DNA of 13,888 nucleotides from Syntrophaceae bacterium UBA7544 (GCA_002479215.1 DLME01000153.1:1-13888); one strand, 5' to 3'. Shown: positions 7,721 to 13,888, counted from the first letter of the stretch. Made by a program: numbers and translations. Notes: generated from the sequence alone by a model not told the origin.

Positions 7721-7841
7721 TCGGTTTTATCTTTGTGCCGTCGCTTACGGAATCATCGGGATAGGCAACCACTCTTTCGCTATGCTTACGCATTCCCCTC
7801 CAATAGAAATATATCAAGCGATGTGATATGGTTTCACAATT

Positions 7842-8126
7842 ATGAAAGCAAAAGAGAAACCGGTAAATAAATCATGGGTAGTATATCTTTTACGGTGTAA
7901 TGATAATAGTCTTTACACCGGTTTAACCAACGATATCGAAAAACGCCTGATGGCGCATAATAAAGGCATTGCTTCCAAATATACACGGGCAAGACTGCCG
8001 GTAAAATTAATAACGAGGAGTGGGTGCATGAATAGAAAAGAAGCGATGCGTCTGGAAATTAGAATTAAAAGAATGCCGAAAGAAAAAAAGATTGCCGCAT
8101 TAACCGGTATAAAGAAAGCCAATTAA
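7842..8126 (+). CDS. GIY-YIG domain protein, YhbQ/UPF0213-like
   Basis: A 94-residue single-domain protein of the GIY-YIG nuclease fold. The first motif is the degenerate WVVYLLRC (12-19), the second LYTG (24-27), followed by the conserved Arg in IEKRL (R35), His39 and Glu72 in EAMRLEIRIKR, the putative metal ligand. Size and order match the stand-alone YhbQ/UPF0213 group, whose members are small and whose cellular role is poorly defined; a nuclease role in DNA processing is suggested by the fold. The start ATG has no clear Shine-Dalgarno sequence. It is separated from merR by 147 nt and is followed 13 nt after its stop by repeat R2 copy A, so it is probably transcribed independently of the synthetases. 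Confidence 0.88.
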   Translation: MKAKEKPVNKSWVVYLLRCNDNSLYTGLTNDIEKRLMAHNKGIASKYTRARLPVKLITRSGCMNRKEAMRLEIRIKRMPKEKKIAALTGIKKAN

Positions 8127-8139
8127 AATGTTTCTTCTC

Positions 8140-8230
8140 AATGAGACTCGCTGAAAACAAGAGGAGCGAAGTTTGAAGCGTTAGTCGAATTGATCCTGCC
8201 CCCACGCGGGATTGATCCCGCGGGCGAAGC
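8140..8230 (+). repeat. Dispersed structured repeat R2, copy A
   Basis: A ~91-bp element starting AATGAGACTCGCTG and ending at GCGAAGC. Its inverted copy is at 11367-11457, sharing the exact 17-mer AGTTTGAAGCGTTAGT core and long flanking similarity. It forms two stems: ACTCGCT/AGCGAAGT around 8145-8173, and a perfect palindrome CGCGGGAT-TG-ATCCCGCG at 8205-8222. It fills the gap between the convergent GIY-YIG and hydrolase genes, where it could serve as a bidirectional terminator, although it lacks a T tract. Confidence 0.8.
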
Positions 8231-8293
8231 TTAGCGGGGCAATATAAATGCCACGCAGTTCGCTTTGGAGTTCATCCCCGTGATTTTTACAGC

Positions 8294-9169
8294 TTATATT
8301 ATTTCCGCTAAAAATTCTTTTATGATTTGAGCTACTTCTTTGGGCTTCTGCATAGGGATTAAGTGTCCCGCTCCTTCAACTGATTTATATTTACCGTGGC
8401 GCAATAAAGATACCGCCTTTTTCGCATCGATAAAATTTTTATTTTCGCTTTTTTCTCCTTCTACAACCAATACCGGACAAGTCAATTTATCCAGCAGTGG
8501 CCAGGGATTCCTGCTCCAGCCGCCCATAAACATCGCCGCCTCGCTTTCCGGCGTGCAGGTAAGTTTTAAATCTCCTGCTCTTTGCTTTTCCATGCCGTAT
8601 TTGAGGTACAGCGCCAGAACTTCCTCATCCCAGTCGGAAAAAAGTGATTTTGATTTTAAATAAGCCCAAGCTTCTTCTTCGTTGTTCCAATGATTTGTTC
8701 TTTTTATCGATTTGGAAGCCAACGGATGATCTTTTACGGTGGCTTTCATGGAGTAAAACTCTTCCGGCAGGAAAATAGGCTCGATTAGAATCATGCCGCG
8801 AGGCTCTATGCCATAACTAGCGGCGGCGATGGTCAGTACTGTACTGCCCATGGAGTGTCCGACAACCAAAGGATTTTTAACTTTAAGCGAACGGCAAAAG
8901 GTAGATATGTCCTTAGCGATAATATCCCAGCTAAGGCCGCCTTTTTCCGGATCGCACTCGCGATAATTGCAGATATACGGCACCCATATTTGGTTTTGCG
9001 GCACAAGCTGTTTTATTACCGGATGCCAGAGCCAGGGCAAAAAACCTGTGGCATGGGCAAAAAGAATTGGCGAAGCTTCTCCCTCATAGTAAAGATAGGG
9101 TAAATCGACTCCGCCGACATCCTGCATCTTTAAATCCGGCATTTCTTTTTTATAAACATTTTCAGGCAT
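8294..9169 (-). CDS. Alpha/beta hydrolase
   Basis: A 291-residue alpha/beta-hydrolase-fold protein. The oxyanion-hole segment is FAHATGF (37-43), the nucleophile elbow GHSMGS places Ser at 106, an acidic residue follows beta-7 in VEGEKSE (237-242), and the catalytic His is in GAGHLIP (H269). The region between elbow and acid (about 130-225) is the lid/cap. No signal peptide is present, so it is probably cytoplasmic. Substrate is unknown; esters, lactones or thioesters are possible. It starts 37 nt after the pdaD stop on the same strand and is probably co-transcribed with it. The start at 9169 has only a weak AAGAA; Met10 or Met15 are alternative starts. Confidence 0.9.
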   Translation of the reverse strand: MPENVYKKEMPDLKMQDVGGVDLPYLYYEGEASPILFAHATGFLPWLWHPVIKQLVPQNQIWVPYICNYRECDPEKGGLSWDIIAKDISTFCRSLKVKNPLVVGHSMGSTVLTIAAASYGIEPRGMILIEPIFLPEEFYSMKATVKDHPLASKSIKRTNHWNNEEEAWAYLKSKSLFSDWDEEVLALYLKYGMEKQRAGDLKLTCTPESEAAMFMGGWSRNPWPLLDKLTCPVLVVEGEKSENKNFIDAKKAVSLLRHGKYKSVEGAGHLIPMQKPKEVAQIIKEFLAEII

Positions 9170-9206
9170 ACAATTCTTGCTGTTGCCAATTCCTATCAGC
9201 CAATAT

Positions 9207-9755
9207 CTAAAAGACGTACACAGCCGCGGCCATTACCGTGGTGTATTGATTATCTTTGCAAATTGTTGATTGGGTTACGTTGAGGGTACGAACAATCTTG
9301 CCGCTTATTTTAAAAATCTCCTTTTTTTCATCCCAGCTTTCGTCCACATTGAAATCAATTCCTAAAGTGGAGGCCAGCATGGCTGCAGCCAGATCTTCCG
9401 CGTAGTCACCCGCCTGCTTTTCGGTCTGACCATACGCGTGATGCTCGCTTATATACCCGTAAGATGCTTTGTCCGCTGGAATAGCGCATCCCACTGATGC
9501 CGCCAGAAGCCTTTTAGGTTCATTGGTGCAGGAACGACTCATAACACAATACGTAATAGCGCCGGGGATTAACTCTTTGAGTCCCTGAGTTTTAGAAATC
9601 ATTTTGCAGCGGGGCGGAAATATACTGGATACCTGCACCAAATTGCATTTTTCTATTCCTGCATCTCTTAAGGCACGCTCAAAAGAATGCAATTCATCTT
9701 TGTGCGTGCCGACCCCTTTTGTAAAAAAAATTCTTCTGGGTACAAAATCATCCAC
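9207..9755 (-). CDS. pdaD: Pyruvoyl-dependent arginine decarboxylase
   Basis: A 182-residue proenzyme that decarboxylates arginine to agmatine, a polyamine precursor. The family self-cleaves between two serines and turns the second into a pyruvoyl cofactor; here the motif is [10 protein letters not shown] with cleavage expected between Ser43 and Ser44, giving a ~43-residue beta and a ~138-residue alpha chain. Other family segments are [17 protein letters not shown] (10-26), [21 protein letters not shown] (99-109) and the C-terminal [11 protein letters not shown]. The start is GTG at 9755, fixed by a strong AAAGGAG 7 nt upstream. It is the first gene of a probable pair with the alpha/beta hydrolase and is divergent from the NlpC/P60 gene. 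The family is best known in archaea but also occurs in Chlamydia, Deltaproteobacteria and others. Confidence 0.93.
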   Translation of the reverse strand: MDDFVPRRIFFTKGVGTHKDELHSFERALRDAGIEKCNLVQVSSIFPPRCKMISKTQGLKELIPGAITYCVMSRSCTNEPKRLLAASVGCAIPADKASYGYISEHHAYGQTEKQAGDYAEDLAAAMLASTLGIDFNVDESWDEKKEIFKISGKIVRTLNVTQSTICKDNQYTTVMAAAVYVF

Positions 9756-9872
9756 TTTTCGACTCCTTTCTTCTCGTCCGAAATGTTCATTTCATTTATA
9801 TCAGTGTTCGGTATCTTATGCCACAAAATTATTTATCAACTGTTGAAAAAAATCATTCATCGTTCTTTAATC

Positions 9873-9901
9873 TTGCTCAAAACTTAAAAAAAGACTATAA
9901 A
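9873..9901 (+). promoter_or_regulatory. Possible promoter of the NlpC/P60 lipoprotein gene
   Basis: TTGCTC (9873-9878) and TATAAA (9896-9901) are 17 bp apart in a very AT-rich divergent region. The -10 is good, the -35 poor. The start point would leave a leader of about 25 nt, which includes AAGG 9 nt before the ATG at 9933. Confidence 0.4.
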
Positions 9902-9932
9902 AATCTATAAAATTAAATCAAGGTATTTTTTT

Positions 9933-11327
9933 ATGAAAAGACGAATTCCTTTTGCTGTTTTGCCGATTTTCTTTCTGCTGGCCGGTTGTTTGAAGCAGGC
10001 AGATACTGTCAAAGACGTAAGTGACTTGCGTCAAGATCATGCTTCTTATTTGAGTGATACGGTCAAGACAAAAGATATTCTTGCAGCAGAAACTCAATCG
10101 CTAATGGATGAAGACTATAACATCATTTACTTTTCTGTTTGGCACCAGCGTCAGCCTTTTCATGCTTTGCCCGAAAGAGTGTTTTTTGATTTTAAAAAAT
10201 TCAGCGTAAATCTCGGTTATGGCGAAAACAAAATAAAACATTCTAAGGCCTGGATAAAAAAACTCCAGCAAAATGCTTTTTTAGAAAACTATCCCAATGC
10301 GCTATATTTTGCCATCACGACGCGAAACACCAATCTCCGCATTCTGCCTACACAGGGTCCGCACTTTAATAGCTCCGAAGGTGACAGCTCCAGCTGGCCT
10401 TTTGATAATTTGCAGAGGTCGTCCGTGGCCGCAAATACGCCTATATTTGTTTGCCATATCAGTGCCGATAAAGCCTGGGCTCTTGTGGAAACCTGTTATA
10501 CTTTCGGCTGGATACCCGTCGAGGACTTCGCGCGTGTCGATGCCGGCTTCATAAAAACATGGGAGTCCGGCCGTTATGCCGTAATTACCAGGGATCAAAC
10601 TTCTATTTTGGATGCCGACGACAATTTCATTCTGAGGACGTCACTTGGCTATATTTTCCCCTTAGTTAAAGAAATGCCGGATAAATTGGAAATACTTGTT
10701 GCGGCGGCGGATGAAAACACAAATGCCGTAATCAAGCACGGCTTCGTTCGCCGGGAAATGTCGACGGTCAAACCTTTGCGTTTCAATTACGCCAACGCAG
10801 CAAAGATTGCCGATGAATTAATCGGCGAACCTTATGGCTGGGGCGGTCTTTATGGCAATCGGGATTGTTCATCTATGACCAGAGATTTTTTTGCCCCTTT
10901 CGGCATTTGGTTGCCGCGGCACTCGGAAGATCAAGTTAAAGAAGTGGGGAATTACATAGAACTGCAAGGTCTTTCTCCCGAGCAAAAGGAAAAAATCATT
11001 TTGGAAAAAGGAATTCCTTATTTAAGTCTGCTCTGGCGAAAAGGTCATGTCATGCTGTACATTGGCGAGAAGAACGGTCGTGCACTTATTTTCCATAATA
11101 TTTGGGGCATAAAAACAAGAGACTCAGCAGGCGAAGAAGGCAGAAAAATCATCGGGCAAGCCGTAATTACCACTTTACACCTAGGATATGAGTTAAGCTG
11201 CCTTGACCAGCAGGAAGGCTATCTGCTAAACAGAATTTCCGCTTTGAATGTATTGGTACCTTATAATCCTTATAATCAAAACCAGCAACTTAAATATGAT
11301 GATATTAAACCTCAGGGCGAGCCCTGA
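9933..11327 (+). CDS. SH3-NlpC/P60 lipoprotein, putative cell-wall peptidase
   Basis: A 464-residue secreted lipoprotein. Signal peptide MKRRIPFAVLPIFFLLAGC with lipobox LAGC and lipidated Cys19. The order fits the four-part NlpC/P60 family known structurally from Desulfovibrio: an N-terminal stabilising domain (~30-115), two bacterial SH3 domains (~120-205, with RNTNLRILPT and WALVETCYTFGWIP; ~206-275) and a C-terminal papain-like NlpC/P60 domain (~285-420). The catalytic Cys is in GNRDCSSM (C312), the His in KGHVMLYIG (H372), and the third polar residue is probably H388 in FHNIWG. Such enzymes cut gamma-D-glutamyl bonds to diamino acids in peptidoglycan stem peptides. It would act in the periplasm. 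It is divergent from pdaD and 132 nt upstream of truA, with repeat R2 copy B between. Confidence 0.92.
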   Translation: MKRRIPFAVLPIFFLLAGCLKQADTVKDVSDLRQDHASYLSDTVKTKDILAAETQSLMDEDYNIIYFSVWHQRQPFHALPERVFFDFKKFSVNLGYGENKIKHSKAWIKKLQQNAFLENYPNALYFAITTRNTNLRILPTQGPHFNSSEGDSSSWPFDNLQRSSVAANTPIFVCHISADKAWALVETCYTFGWIPVEDFARVDAGFIKTWESGRYAVITRDQTSILDADDNFILRTSLGYIFPLVKEMPDKLEILVAAADENTNAVIKHGFVRREMSTVKPLRFNYANAAKIADELIGEPYGWGGLYGNRDCSSMTRDFFAPFGIWLPRHSEDQVKEVGNYIELQGLSPEQKEKIILEKGIPYLSLLWRKGHVMLYIGEKNGRALIFHNIWGIKTRDSAGEEGRKIIGQAVITTLHLGYELSCLDQQEGYLLNRISALNVLVPYNPYNQNQQLKYDDIKPQGEP

Positions 11328-11353
11328 ACCGATGCAAACAAAGTTATATTTAA

Positions 11354-11367
11354 CGTATCCGGATACG
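11354..11367. repeat. 14-bp perfect palindrome at the edge of R2 copy B
   Basis: CGTATCCGGATACG is a loop-free perfect palindrome between the NlpC/P60 stop and repeat R2 copy B. It could be a protein-binding dyad; it is not present beside copy A. Confidence 0.4.
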
Positions 11368-11457
11368 CTTCGCTAGTGAGATCAATCACACATGGGGGCG
11401 GGATCAAGTCAACTAACGCTTCAAACTTCGCTGCGCTCGTTTTTAGCGAGTTTCATT
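11367..11457 (-). repeat. Dispersed structured repeat R2, copy B (inverted to copy A)
   Basis: Reverse complement of the 8140-8230 element, with conserved core ACTAACGCTTCAAACTTCGCT. The same two stems are possible: GTGAGAT-CA-ATCACAC (11376-11391, one mismatch) and AAACT(t)CGCT/AGCGAGTTT (11423-11432 with 11445-11453). In the first stem one C-G pair of copy A is T-A here, a compensatory change. The second stem ends 6 nt before the truA ATG, where a ribosome site would be expected. Confidence 0.8.
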
Positions 11458-11459
11458 AA

Positions 11460-12248
11460 ATGTATAATTATAAAATTATTTTGGAATACGACGGCACTAA
11501 TTACAGCGGATGGCAGACGCAGAAAAATGCCAAAAGCATTCAAGATAGTTTAATCGGCGCGGCGCAAAAGGTTTTAGGGGCGCCGGTGGAAATTCAAGGA
11601 GCCGGACGCACGGATACCGGGGTTCACGCTTTGGCGCAAGTAGCCCATTTGAAGACTTCCAGGAAAATTAATACGGAGACTCTTCGCATCGGCCTCAATG
11701 ATAACTTACCCGCGAGCATCAATGTATTGCAGATCGAAAATGTCCACGAGCGATTTCATGCCCGCCATAACGCCCTTGCCCGGAGTTATCTATATCTTAT
11801 CGCGAAGAGGCGCACCGCTTTCGGCAAACGTTATGTCTGGTGGGTCAAAGACAAGCTCGATTCAGGCATGATGCAAAAGTCACTCGGCATTTTTCAGGGA
11901 TTCCATAATTTTATCTCTTTTGCCGATAAAAGGATGGATAAAGACACATCCACAGAAGTCAATATAGAAAGAGTGGAGTTAAAGGAATTCGAAGGCATTA
12001 TTGCTTTGCGCATTGTTGCTTCTCATTTTCTCTGGAAAATGGTGCGCCGCATAGTGGGGGTTGTCGTCGAAACCGGCCGCGGCAATTTTACTTGCCGCGA
12101 TATAGAATTGATGCTCAAATCTTATTCCGAAATCCCCGCCGGGTATACCGCCCCGCCTTCAGGATTGTTTCTGGAAAAAGTATTGTATGAAGGCGACAAA
12201 TTGCCTCAGATGAGACTTCCGATTTGTTTATTAGGGGAAGGACGATGA
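11460..12248 (+). CDS. truA: tRNA pseudouridine synthase A
   Basis: A 262-residue protein that converts U38-U40 in the tRNA anticodon arm to pseudouridine. It starts with the family N-terminus YKIILEYDGTNYSGWQTQ (4-21). The catalytic motif GAGRTDTGVHALAQ contains the nucleophile Asp52. Further conserved parts are RARxxAL-type ARHNALARSYLYLI (105-118), HNFISFADK, and the C-terminal FLWKMVRRIVGVVVETGRG (~188-206). Length is normal. ATG at 11460 is the first possible start, since TAA lies directly before it; no Shine-Dalgarno sequence is visible and repeat R2 copy B occupies the upstream region. It converges on the SRAP gene; 59 nt separate the two stops, filled by R1 copy 2. Confidence 0.96.
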   Translation: MYNYKIILEYDGTNYSGWQTQKNAKSIQDSLIGAAQKVLGAPVEIQGAGRTDTGVHALAQVAHLKTSRKINTETLRIGLNDNLPASINVLQIENVHERFHARHNALARSYLYLIAKRRTAFGKRYVWWVKDKLDSGMMQKSLGIFQGFHNFISFADKRMDKDTSTEVNIERVELKEFEGIIALRIVASHFLWKMVRRIVGVVVETGRGNFTCRDIELMLKSYSEIPAGYTAPPSGLFLEKVLYEGDKLPQMRLPICLLGEGR

Positions 12249-12260
12249 GAAAAAGGCGTG

Positions 12261-12308
12261 AATCCCGCGACTTGAAATCCCCCGGCTCCTGTCGGAGGGG
12301 GCTCCACT
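12261..12308 (+). repeat. Dispersed structured repeat R1, copy 2 (internal deletion)
   Basis: 48 bp, from AATCCCGCGACT to CTCCACT, made of the left ~29 and right ~19 bases of the full element. The join lies exactly at CCGGCTCC, a motif that occurs twice in full copies, so the middle ~64 bp was probably lost between these short direct repeats. The fused arms still fold (CTCC-TGTC-GGAG inside C-rich/G-rich flanks). It sits between the convergent truA and SRAP stops and its last base overlaps the SRAP stop codon. Confidence 0.75.
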
Positions 12309-12928
12309 TAATGACCGGTAATAAAGACTCCCGGTCGCATTTCCATTTCTTGCGCCGGATAGGGAGTCATTAGGGATTGCAGTTCGGTTTTTTCGTATCT
12401 GCCGTTATCCAGCCATAAGGATTGTTTGTCACGTGGAATAATAACCGGCATGCGATTATGAACCGGGGAGATGAGCCGGTTGGGGCTGGTGGTGATAATG
12501 ACAAAAGAAGCCTCTTTGCCTGTTGCCGGAAACTTCGGCTCGTCGAAGATACCCGCTAATCCGAAAGGCCTGCGGTTTTGTAGATTAAAATAATATTGTT
12601 TTTTTTCTTTGGACCATTCATAAAATCCATCGGCAGCTATCAGGCACCTTCTCCTTTGAAAAGCTTCTCTGAAGGTTGGTTTTTCGGCTAAAGTTTCTGC
12701 GCGGGCATTAATCAGCAATCCGGATTTTGTTGCCTGCTTTGACCATGGCGGCGAAAATCCCCAGGGCAAAATCAGCAAACGGTTCTTTTTATCTTCGTTT
12801 ATTATGCAGGCGGCTTTTTGTCCGGGGTGAATATCTCCTGAAGATATGGAAGATGAAGTGATATCAGTTAAATTAAATTCCTCAGCAATTTGCCCCGCAT
12901 TATTGATTAAAACAAATCTTCCACACAT
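12308..12928 (-). CDS. SOS-response-associated peptidase (SRAP, YedK/HMCES type)
   Basis: A 206-residue SRAP protein that forms a covalent crosslink with abasic sites in single-stranded DNA to protect them. The reactive residue must be Cys2, exposed after Met removal; the chosen start gives M-C-G-R-F. An ATG four codons upstream at 12940 would bury this Cys and overlaps the ribosome site, whereas GAGG lies 6 nt before the ATG at 12928. Other conserved residues are Asn74 in INARAET, Glu104 in DGFYEW and His157 in PVHNRMPVI, matching the catalytic set of E. coli YedK. Length is normal. No LexA-like box is recognised upstream; instead full-length R1 begins 11 nt before the start, and short R1 lies at the stop codon. 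Confidence 0.95.
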   Translation of the reverse strand: MCGRFVLINNAGQIAEEFNLTDITSSSISSGDIHPGQKAACIINEDKKNRLLILPWGFSPPWSKQATKSGLLINARAETLAEKPTFREAFQRRRCLIAADGFYEWSKEKKQYYFNLQNRRPFGLAGIFDEPKFPATGKEASFVIITTSPNRLISPVHNRMPVIIPRDKQSLWLDNGRYEKTELQSLMTPYPAQEMEMRPGVFITGH

Positions 12929-12938
12929 AATTTTCCTC

Positions 12939-13051
12939 AATCCCGCGACTCGGAATTCCCCGGCTCCGACCGGGGGAGGAAAGTGCCGTGACCCGCGGGA
13001 GGTCGCGTTGTTTTTAGGGTGCCTCCGGCTCCTGTCGGAGGGTGCTCCACT
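12939..13051 (+). repeat. Dispersed structured repeat R1, copy 3 (full length)
   Basis: 113 bp, colinear with copy 1. Stem-loops: CCCCGG-CTCCGA-CCGGGG, CGTGACC/GGTCGCG, and CCTCCG-GCTCCTGT-CGGAGG. Relative to the leftward SRAP gene it occupies the promoter/leader position and ends within 11 nt of the SRAP start codon, so it must either supply or be transcribed as the SRAP leader unless the promoter is inside it. Confidence 0.8.
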
Positions 13052-13140
13052 GACAGAAATATTTGTTTTAAAGAAAATATAAAGGACTTCCTGCCGGAAA
13101 TATCAATGTAATAACAGTCGCTTTCGTAAGAAATACACCC

Positions 13141-13167
13141 TATAGAGCCCCGCTAAGGGGCTCTATA
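13141..13167. terminator. Strong stem-loop downstream of the desulforedoxin-like gene
   Basis: TATAGAGCCCC-GCTAA-GGGGCTCTATA is a perfect 11-bp stem with a 5-nt loop. It lies 32 bp after the stop of the leftward gene that ends at 13199, the right place for a terminator. The T-rich stretch on that strand precedes the stem rather than following it, so it is not a canonical intrinsic terminator; it may act as a processing or stability hairpin. Confidence 0.5.
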
Positions 13168-13198
13168 AAAAACAGAGAATTGACACTGTACAGGCTAA

Positions 13199-13483
13199 TT
13201 ATTTTCTTTTTTTAGTTGACTTCTTTTTTGCCGGTGGTTTTTTTGCGGGTTTCTTTTTCGCCACCTTCTTTTTCTTTGCAGTTTTTGCTTTTTTCGTTAT
13301 GGCCTTTTTTTTCTTCGCTGTTGCAGCATGCGCTTTCTTTTTCGGCGCGACCGGCCCTTTATTGAGCATCGGTTCTTCACAGCAAATAACTCCGGCCGTA
13401 GCGCACCCGCATTCTTCGTCTATCACAACGGTAAGTCCACATACTTCACAACTCAGAACATCTCCAGTTTTTACTTTCGACAT
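13199..13483 (-). CDS. Desulforedoxin-like domain with lysine-rich H1-like tail
   Basis: A 94-residue two-part protein. Residues 5-40 resemble desulforedoxin and the N-terminal domain of desulfoferrodoxin: GDVLSCEVCGLTVV, then ICCEEPM, giving C12-x2-C15 and adjacent C34-C35 for an Fe(Cys)4 site. The gap between the pairs is 18 residues, a few more than in classical desulforedoxin, with two extra cysteines (CGC, 25-27). Residues 48-94 are almost only Lys, Ala, Pro and Thr (KKKAHAATAKKKK, AKKKPAKKPPAKKK), like histone-H1/HU-tail type DNA-binding extensions. GAGGAGG before the ATG supports the start. It probably binds nucleic acid through the tail while carrying a redox or metal site; the function is not known to me. 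It stands alone with its own promoter. Confidence 0.85.
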   Translation of the reverse strand: MSKVKTGDVLSCEVCGLTVVIDEECGCATAGVICCEEPMLNKGPVAPKKKAHAATAKKKKAITKKAKTAKKKKVAKKKPAKKPPAKKKSTKKRK

Positions 13484-13544
13484 TTGCCTTTCCTCCTCGT
13501 TGTTGCGTGGTTTAGATATTCACCCTACCAGCATTATTTATTTT

Positions 13545-13572
13545 ATTCTAATCAAAAAAAAAATTATTTCAA
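13545..13572 (-). promoter_or_regulatory. Promoter of the desulforedoxin-like gene
   Basis: On the minus strand TTGAAA (13572-13567) and TAGAAT (13550-13545) are 16 bp apart, each one base from consensus. The spacer contains ten consecutive T, which would make it strongly curved or rigid. The leader is about 55 nt. Confidence 0.5.
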
Positions 13573-13888
13573 GCATAGATTGAACATTTCTGGCCGATTT
13601 TTTTGAAAGACATAGACAACTTGACTTTCATCGATGGTTTGATATGATTCTGCGGCGGTAAGCTTTAATATAAATAAGGTTTTAGATGACGTATAATATA
13701 AAATCTTTAACTATGCTGGGGAAAGATATTCGTGAATTGTTTTTGGAAAATAAATGAAAGAGCAATCAATGAAGCAAAGGATTAATAAATTTTTCCGGAT
13801 TACGCCGTATTGACCATGAAAACGAAGTGATAATTATCTGCGGGACTGAATATATATGCCGTTAAAGACAGAACAGAAATATCGCAGT
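13573..13888. other. AT-rich right end without a firm gene
   Basis: About 300 bp with a rightward promoter-like pair, TTGACT (13621-13626) and TATGAT (13643-13648), spacer 16 bp, a short ORF resembling the start of alanyl-tRNA synthetase, and then only very short frames up to the window edge. No RNA gene or repeat copy is recognised. Confidence 0.5.
13686..13757 (+). pseudogene. Possible alaS 5' remnant (23 codons)
   Basis: The ORF reads MTYNIKSLTMLGKDIRELFLENK then stops. GKDIRELFLE matches the conserved N-terminus of alanyl-tRNA synthetase, where G-x-(D/E)-I-R-x-x-F-L-x-F-F is typical. The following bases do not continue that protein in any frame I can read, so this would be a broken fragment. 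AAGG lies about 8 nt upstream and a promoter-like pair about 40 nt upstream. The similarity covers about ten residues only, so chance or a genuine small peptide is possible. Confidence 0.3.

Noticed and set aside
8140..11457. R2 pair as ends of a composite transposon
   Set aside because: No transposase or recombinase is encoded between or beside the copies and no target duplication is seen.
12308..12940. SRAP start at the upstream ATG (12940)
   Set aside because: It would place the reactive Cys at position 6 and overlap the GAGG ribosome site; the family needs Cys at position 2.
5592..13051. R1 copies as a CRISPR array
   Set aside because: Only three copies, kilobases apart, of 48-113 bp; no regular spacers and no cas genes.
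13141..13167. Stem-loop as a canonical intrinsic terminator
   Set aside because: No T tract follows the stem on either strand, so only a tentative stem-loop label is given.
13299..13606. Rightward frames with phenylalanine-rich N-termini
   Set aside because: They are the complement of the lysine-rich tail codons of the desulforedoxin-like gene.

Overview
The window looks like a chromosomal segment of an anaerobic bacterium, most plausibly a syntrophic or sulfate-reducer-type Deltaproteobacterium (Desulfobacterota, e.g. Syntrophales). This is an inference from gene content: paired acyl-CoA synthetases with a MerR regulator, a desulforedoxin-like iron site, a pyruvoyl arginine decarboxylase, a QueG-like Fe-S protein and a four-domain NlpC/P60 lipoprotein of a type known from Desulfovibrio. 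Base composition is mixed: moderately GC-rich genes lie between AT-rich spacers. There is no transposase, phage gene, CRISPR array, tRNA or rRNA.

Layout. 1-3553 is a leftward block: the N-terminal 550 codons of a soluble HAMP-PAS-PAS histidine kinase, a QueG/COG1600-like iron-sulfur protein and a small lipoprotein. 3726-8126 is a rightward block: promoter with an overlapping inverted repeat, acyl-CoA synthetase 1, a structured repeat, acyl-CoA synthetase 2, a MerR regulator 34 nt further on, and a GIY-YIG protein. 8140-11457 is bracketed by two inverted copies of a ~91-bp structured repeat (R2). Inside lie pdaD followed by an alpha/beta hydrolase (leftward) and a divergent NlpC/P60 lipoprotein. 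11460-13483 holds truA (rightward), an SRAP/YedK-type DNA-protein crosslink gene (leftward) and a desulforedoxin-like domain fused to a lysine-rich histone-H1-like tail (leftward). A second repeat family (R1, ~112 bp, GC-rich hairpins) sits between the two synthetase genes and directly on both sides of the SRAP gene. The last ~400 bp has promoter-like sites and a 23-codon ORF resembling the start of alanyl-tRNA synthetase.

How the genes may work together. The synthetases activate carboxylic acids to acyl-CoA, and the MerR protein is the obvious candidate to control them through the inverted repeat over the -10/+1 region at 3751-3773. pdaD makes agmatine for polyamines; its partner hydrolase has no clear link to that. 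The other genes are general maintenance: tRNA modification, abasic-site repair, cell-wall hydrolysis and sensing.

The most unusual items are two families of structured intergenic repeats placed tightly against gene boundaries, including one whose hairpin ends 6 nt before the SD-less truA start, and the redox-domain/H1-tail fusion. I see no clear multi-gene system of an undescribed type.
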